Virus record (IMG/VR): IMGVR_UViG_3300042879_001881
Span: 1 to 32,863 of that record
DNA from: a virus
Length of the DNA stretch: 32,863 bases
Direction: 5' to 3' (one strand)
Shown: positions 30,236 through 32,863 of the stretch, piece after piece
Layout of the letters: each line of letters starts with the position of its first letter
Position numbering within the stretch: position 1 is the stretch's first letter
Program-made: the position numbers and the translations under genes
The notes under the pieces: model-generated
Database searches by the model: none
Told to the model about the DNA's origin: nothing
The model's input: only the letters and a program-made list of their open reading frames with translations

Positions 30236-30676
30236 TTACAAATCAGGGTATTGCTTGCCCGTTGCGAGCAGTTGCGCCGTTGTTTTTCCGAAGGTTTTTT
30301 CCAGATGCGGAGGGTCAATAAATTTTTCCCACCTGTAACCGCTTTTCCAGCCGTAACTTTCGAAGATGGATATGACTGCAAGCCAGTTTTTGTCCACCGT
30401 CCAACTCACTTTCCCGTTTACAATCAGGACAAAATCAATCGCTAAGCCGTAATTGTGGTAACTATGGCCACCGCGTTTGTAAGTTTTAATTGACCCCGGC
30501 TTTGTGCGTCCTTCTGCGTAAATTGCGTCCTGTTCCGCCTTCGTGCGTAGGGTATGGGTGAATCTACACACGACGCCCGCAGGCATAGCAGCGCAGATGT
30601 CAGCATAGATTTTCGTTGCTTCTTCGCGCAGGGCCGGGTGAAGTAGTTTGATTCGGTCGAGTGTTATTTTGTCCAT
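30236..30676 (-). CDS. Endolysin, peptidase M15 family
   Basis: The product has 146 residues. It carries the M15 zinc motif SYHNYGLAID with His74 and Asp81, and the third ligand His124 in DPPHLE. The opening HPALREEATKIYADICA and THTLRTKAEQDAIYAEGRT are typical of L-alanyl-D-glutamate-type endolysins. It cleaves peptide cross-bridges in peptidoglycan. There is no signal peptide, so it needs the adjacent holin. The 87-base gap before it (30677-30763) has no convincing gene. Confidence 0.88.
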   Translation of the reverse strand: MDKITLDRIKLLHPALREEATKIYADICAAMPAGVVCRFTHTLRTKAEQDAIYAEGRTKPGSIKTYKRGGHSYHNYGLAIDFVLIVNGKVSWTVDKNWLAVISIFESYGWKSGYRWEKFIDPPHLEKTFGKTTAQLLATGKQYPDL

Positions 30677-30763
30677 CGCTTGATAAGTTCCATGAATTTG
30701 CGGTTATTCTTTATCATCATCAGCCGCAACCGATGAGACCGCTGCCTGCCCCGTTTATGCGTT

Positions 30764-31240
30764 TTATTCCTTCGGTGGCTGCTCATCTTCCACAAATGTA
30801 CGAATAAGTTTCTGAAGCGTGTTAAATATACGTTTCCGAGCCGCTGCAAGAACCGCGCTAACTGCGTCGAACTCTTCTTTATATTCCCTCGTGTATGCAT
30901 TGTGCGCATTGCTTATCGCGCTGTACCCCTCCGCAATTAACAGGATAGTCAGGTAGCCATTAACCAGGGCCGATGCGTCGCGGTCAATACTCAATAACAC
31001 GATAAAACAAATAATCGCGGGAATGAGCGATGCGAATTTTTCGGTTAAACCGTTCTTCAGCACCCGGCTTTTTATCTTGCTCGGATCAATCCGAAGCCAC
31101 ATGATGACCGCCGTCAGAATGTCCAGGAACATGACAGCCGCCAAACCATAAACCAGCTTCAGTTCAATCCCCGCCGCCGTGAGGTACACCGCTATCGGAG
31201 GCAGGGCCACATAAGCCAGCACTTTTGTTTCGTTCGTCAT
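30764..31240 (-). CDS. Holin (phage holin 4 / toxin-secretion type)
   Basis: The product has 158 residues with hydrophobic segments near 7-24, 29-49, 70-86 and 91-105, a charged loop (RIDPSKIKSRVLKNGLTEK), LLIAEGYSAISNAHNAYTREY, and a long soluble C-terminus. This is the layout of PF05105-type holins, which open the inner membrane for the endolysin. It is directly upstream of the endolysin. Its start overlaps the stop of the gene at 31237 (ATGA). Confidence 0.8.
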   Translation of the reverse strand: MTNETKVLAYVALPPIAVYLTAAGIELKLVYGLAAVMFLDILTAVIMWLRIDPSKIKSRVLKNGLTEKFASLIPAIICFIVLLSIDRDASALVNGYLTILLIAEGYSAISNAHNAYTREYKEEFDAVSAVLAAARKRIFNTLQKLIRTFVEDEQPPKE

Positions 31241-31653
31241 CCTTGCAGCACCTCCATTGCTTCCTTAACTGCGTCGTAATACGTGACAGGCGGCTGACCC
31301 CAGTCACAGCGAGGGGAATTGTCAACGGCATACGCGCCCAACACCTGCTGAAGATAGGTTTCCAATGCGTTTATTTTCGCGCTGGTTTTGCCCGCTGCCT
31401 GAAGTTTCATTTTTAAATAAATCAAGGTCGGCTGCTGGCTGCTTCCGATTCCCACTATGTCCAGCCATTCTCCCGCCGTGTATAATGGCTTAGGTTGCTG
31501 CTTGTACAACTGCACCCAATGAGTTTCAGCCCATTGCAGGCGGTCTTCCACCACTACGCAGCACGGGTCTGCTTCGGGTTTGAGTTCATGGACGGGGAAA
31601 TATCCATCTTTCGGTTCAGGGCTTATTGCGCCCGTTATGTCACGATAAATCAT
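31237..31653 (-). CDS. Fibre-associated hypothetical protein
   Basis: The product has 138 residues from the ATG at 31653 (MIYRDITGAISPEPKDGYFP), which overlaps the fibre stop (ATGA); the ATG at 31689 is inside the fibre gene. It has adjacent cysteines (DPCCVVVEDRLQW) and a C-terminal helical part. A fibre assembly chaperone or small tip protein fits its position. Family not recognised. Confidence 0.55.
   Translation of the reverse strand: MIYRDITGAISPEPKDGYFPVHELKPEADPCCVVVEDRLQWAETHWVQLYKQQPKPLYTAGEWLDIVGIGSSQQPTLIYLKMKLQAAGKTSAKINALETYLQQVLGAYAVDNSPRCDWGQPPVTYYDAVKEAMEVLQG
31481..31506 (-). promoter_or_regulatory. Putative late promoter block, copy 5 (inside the fibre-associated gene)
   Basis: On the minus strand TACAA, exactly 13 bases, then CCATTATA. 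It is not followed by a start codon but would drive holin, endolysin and spanin genes. The first base of GACAA differs, so it could be chance. Confidence 0.4.
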
Positions 31654-32863
31654 GCTGCTGCTATTTTTACTATTTTTACGGCCTGACAATACAAAAACAA
31701 ATCTGCTGAAGCTGTTGCGAATGCTACTGCAACCTGATACGTTTTTGCGCTGGTAATAGTTTCGGCAGCCGTGCCATATCCTGTACCGTTCATTGGAATT
31801 GAAGCTGTGCTGGCCGTGGCCATTGTTCCAACTGCGCCGATTGAACCCAATCCAAAATACCCGTATCGCTGCGAAGTCGTACTTACGATGTAAAGACGGG
31901 CCAAGCCGTTCCAGGTTCTTTCATCAGCGTTTACCACAAGGGAAACACCTTGTGTCAGCATTGTGGTTGCGCCTAATTCGTGCGTAATGTTGAAGTTTCG
32001 CGATGCACCGGAGTTGTTTTTGTACGTTCCGCTCATGTGTATTTCAATCATGTCGCCCGCTACCAAGTCAGTCGGCAAAGTATAGCTGACAATCGCTGTC
32101 TTTGTTGTGCTGTTCGCTACCCCGACTTGAGTAAAGTTTTCGTAAAGGGTTGTAGCGTCACCCGCTCCACCTCCTGCCGGGGCCGCCCACGTTCCATCTG
32201 CCCGAAGGAAGTTAGTCGTTCCTCCACCTGAAGCAGGCGCAAGGCCTTTTAGCGTGCTTGTAAAGTTGTTCAGCAGGGCGGTTGCCTGTGTAGCTGTGAG
32301 GTCTTCGACGTTGCCTGTTCCCGCCGTCGTGCGCCCTTTGAATGTTGCCGTGGCAACCTGTGCCAGCTTCGCGTTCGTTACCGCGTTGTTTGCAATGGTG
32401 GCAGCGAAACTTCCCGTACCGCTGCCTGTTACATCTCCGGTTAAGGTGATGGTCTGGTCGCCCGTGTTTGTGCCTGAAGTGTTGCCGATAACGGTCAGTT
32501 GTGCGTCTGTTACATATCGCTTATTGGTGCTGTCTGCGATGTCCGCTGTTGTGGCATCTGCTCCGGCTGTTACAAGGCCTTTAGCGTCATAGGTGATTTT
32601 AGTTTTTGTCGCCCCGGTTATGGCGGCATTCTTCGCTACGTATTCGCCATTTAAATAGGTGAGTAGTGTTGCCTTCAGGTTCGCCCAAGTTAGCTTTTTC
32701 CAGATTGAACTATCCGCGCTGTCCTGCAATAGTACCGCGTCCGCATCTACCGGAGTGGATTTGCTTTCGGTGGTGTCCACATCGTGCAGCTCACCTAACT
32801 CCCATCCGTTCATCACCTTAACATATAGCTTACCATTGTTTGCGTGAGCGTACTCAACATATC
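31650..32863 (-). CDS. Tail fibre / receptor-binding protein, C-terminal part
   Basis: This is the C-terminal portion of the fibre gene that begins at 1007; it appears cut only because the circle was opened here. It is low in complexity and rich in Thr, Ala and Gly (for example ITLTGDVTGSGTGSF and TTNFLRADGTWAAP, typical of phage fibre shafts). A beta-rich head region follows, ending in KIVKIAAA. An ATG at 32816 exists, but the frame continues upstream, so that is not the true start. The TGA overlaps the ATG of the next gene. There is no reverse transcriptase or template repeat to suggest a diversity-generating system. Confidence 0.8.
   Translation of the reverse strand, partial: YVEYAHANNGKLYVKVMNGWELGELHDVDTTESKSTPVDADAVLLQDSADSSIWKKLTWANLKATLLTYLNGEYVAKNAAITGATKTKITYDAKGLVTAGADATTADIADSTNKRYVTDAQLTVIGNTSGTNTGDQTITLTGDVTGSGTGSFAATIANNAVTNAKLAQVATATFKGRTTAGTGNVEDLTATQATALLNNFTSTLKGLAPASGGGTTNFLRADGTWAAPAGGGAGDATTLYENFTQVGVANSTTKTAIVSYTLPTDLVAGDMIEIHMSGTYKNNSGASRNFNITHELGATTMLTQGVSLVVNADERTWNGLARLYIVSTTSQRYGYFGLGSIGAVGTMATASTASIPMNGTGYGTAAETITSAKTYQVAVAFATASADLFLYCQAVKIVKIAAA
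32815..32863. repeat. 49-bp terminal direct repeat, second copy
   Basis: This is an exact copy of bases 1-49. It lies inside the tail-fibre gene, so it is not an intergenic packaging end. Confidence 0.95.

Noticed and set aside
30664-30909. An 81-residue basic minus-strand frame between holin and endolysin
   Set aside because: More than half lies inside the holin gene in another frame and its composition (Arg/His/Lys/Ser) looks like a shadow. Only the last 18-20 codons are in free sequence.
31650-32863. Diversity-generating retroelement at the fibre gene
   Set aside because: No reverse transcriptase, template repeat or variable repeat pair was found, although the N-terminal domain resembles Mtd-type proteins.

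Overview
The window is one complete, circularly closed genome of a tailed phage (siphovirus-like) of a Bacteroidota host. Bases 1-49 repeat exactly at 32815-32863, and a tail-fibre reading frame runs in frame across that join, so the unique genome is 32,814 bp. The host is inferred from three things. Promoters have the Bacteroidota form TTTG-N19-TAnnTTTG. Most start codons follow A-rich leaders rather than Shine-Dalgarno sequences. The protein families (portal with a C-terminal extension, XkdF-type protease, ERF, TAGT glycosyltransferase) are ones I know from phages of this phylum. I see no integrase, repressor, DNA polymerase or primase, so a lytic phage leaning on the host replisome is the simplest reading.

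Layout: almost every gene is on the minus strand, most joined by ATGA or TAATG overlaps. Reading leftwards from about 28.5 kb, the early/middle region holds small unknown genes, an ERF annealing protein, a 35-residue membrane peptide, a DnaA domain IV-like protein, a DUF1376-type replication protein, DnaB helicase, an m5C methyltransferase broken by an in-frame TAA, small genes, two GT-B-type glycosyltransferases, a CmoB-like methyltransferase, HNH, ParB-like, TAGT glycosyltransferase, DUF5681 and DUF3310 proteins. A 325-base spacer (16198-16522) carries a strange tRNA-like element, a terminator and a promoter. The virion genes then run leftwards: baseplate/tail proteins, tape measure, neck protein, protease-scaffold, capsid, tail tube. 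A plus-strand cassette (4217-6679) is inverted relative to all the rest: tail assembly chaperone with a probable -1 frameshift, large terminase, and a sigma/HTH-like protein. Leftwards again follow a small structural protein, portal, connectors and the tail fibre, which crosses the join; then fibre-associated protein, holin, M15 endolysin, metallophosphoesterase, a small gene and a one-piece spanin.

Regulation: two signal classes stand out. (1) Two Bacteroidota-type promoters, before the genes starting at 17500 and 28415, are about 70% identical over 60 bp, and each carries a pair of DnaA-box-like sites exactly 20 bp apart, in a genome that itself encodes a DnaA domain IV-like protein. (2) A different block, GACAA-N13-CCATTA, ends exactly 12 bases after the N13 at the start codon of three structural genes and of an internal in-frame start that would make a separate scaffold. 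A fifth near-copy lies upstream of the lysis genes. I infer a phage-specific late promoter, possibly read by the sigma-like protein encoded next to the terminase.
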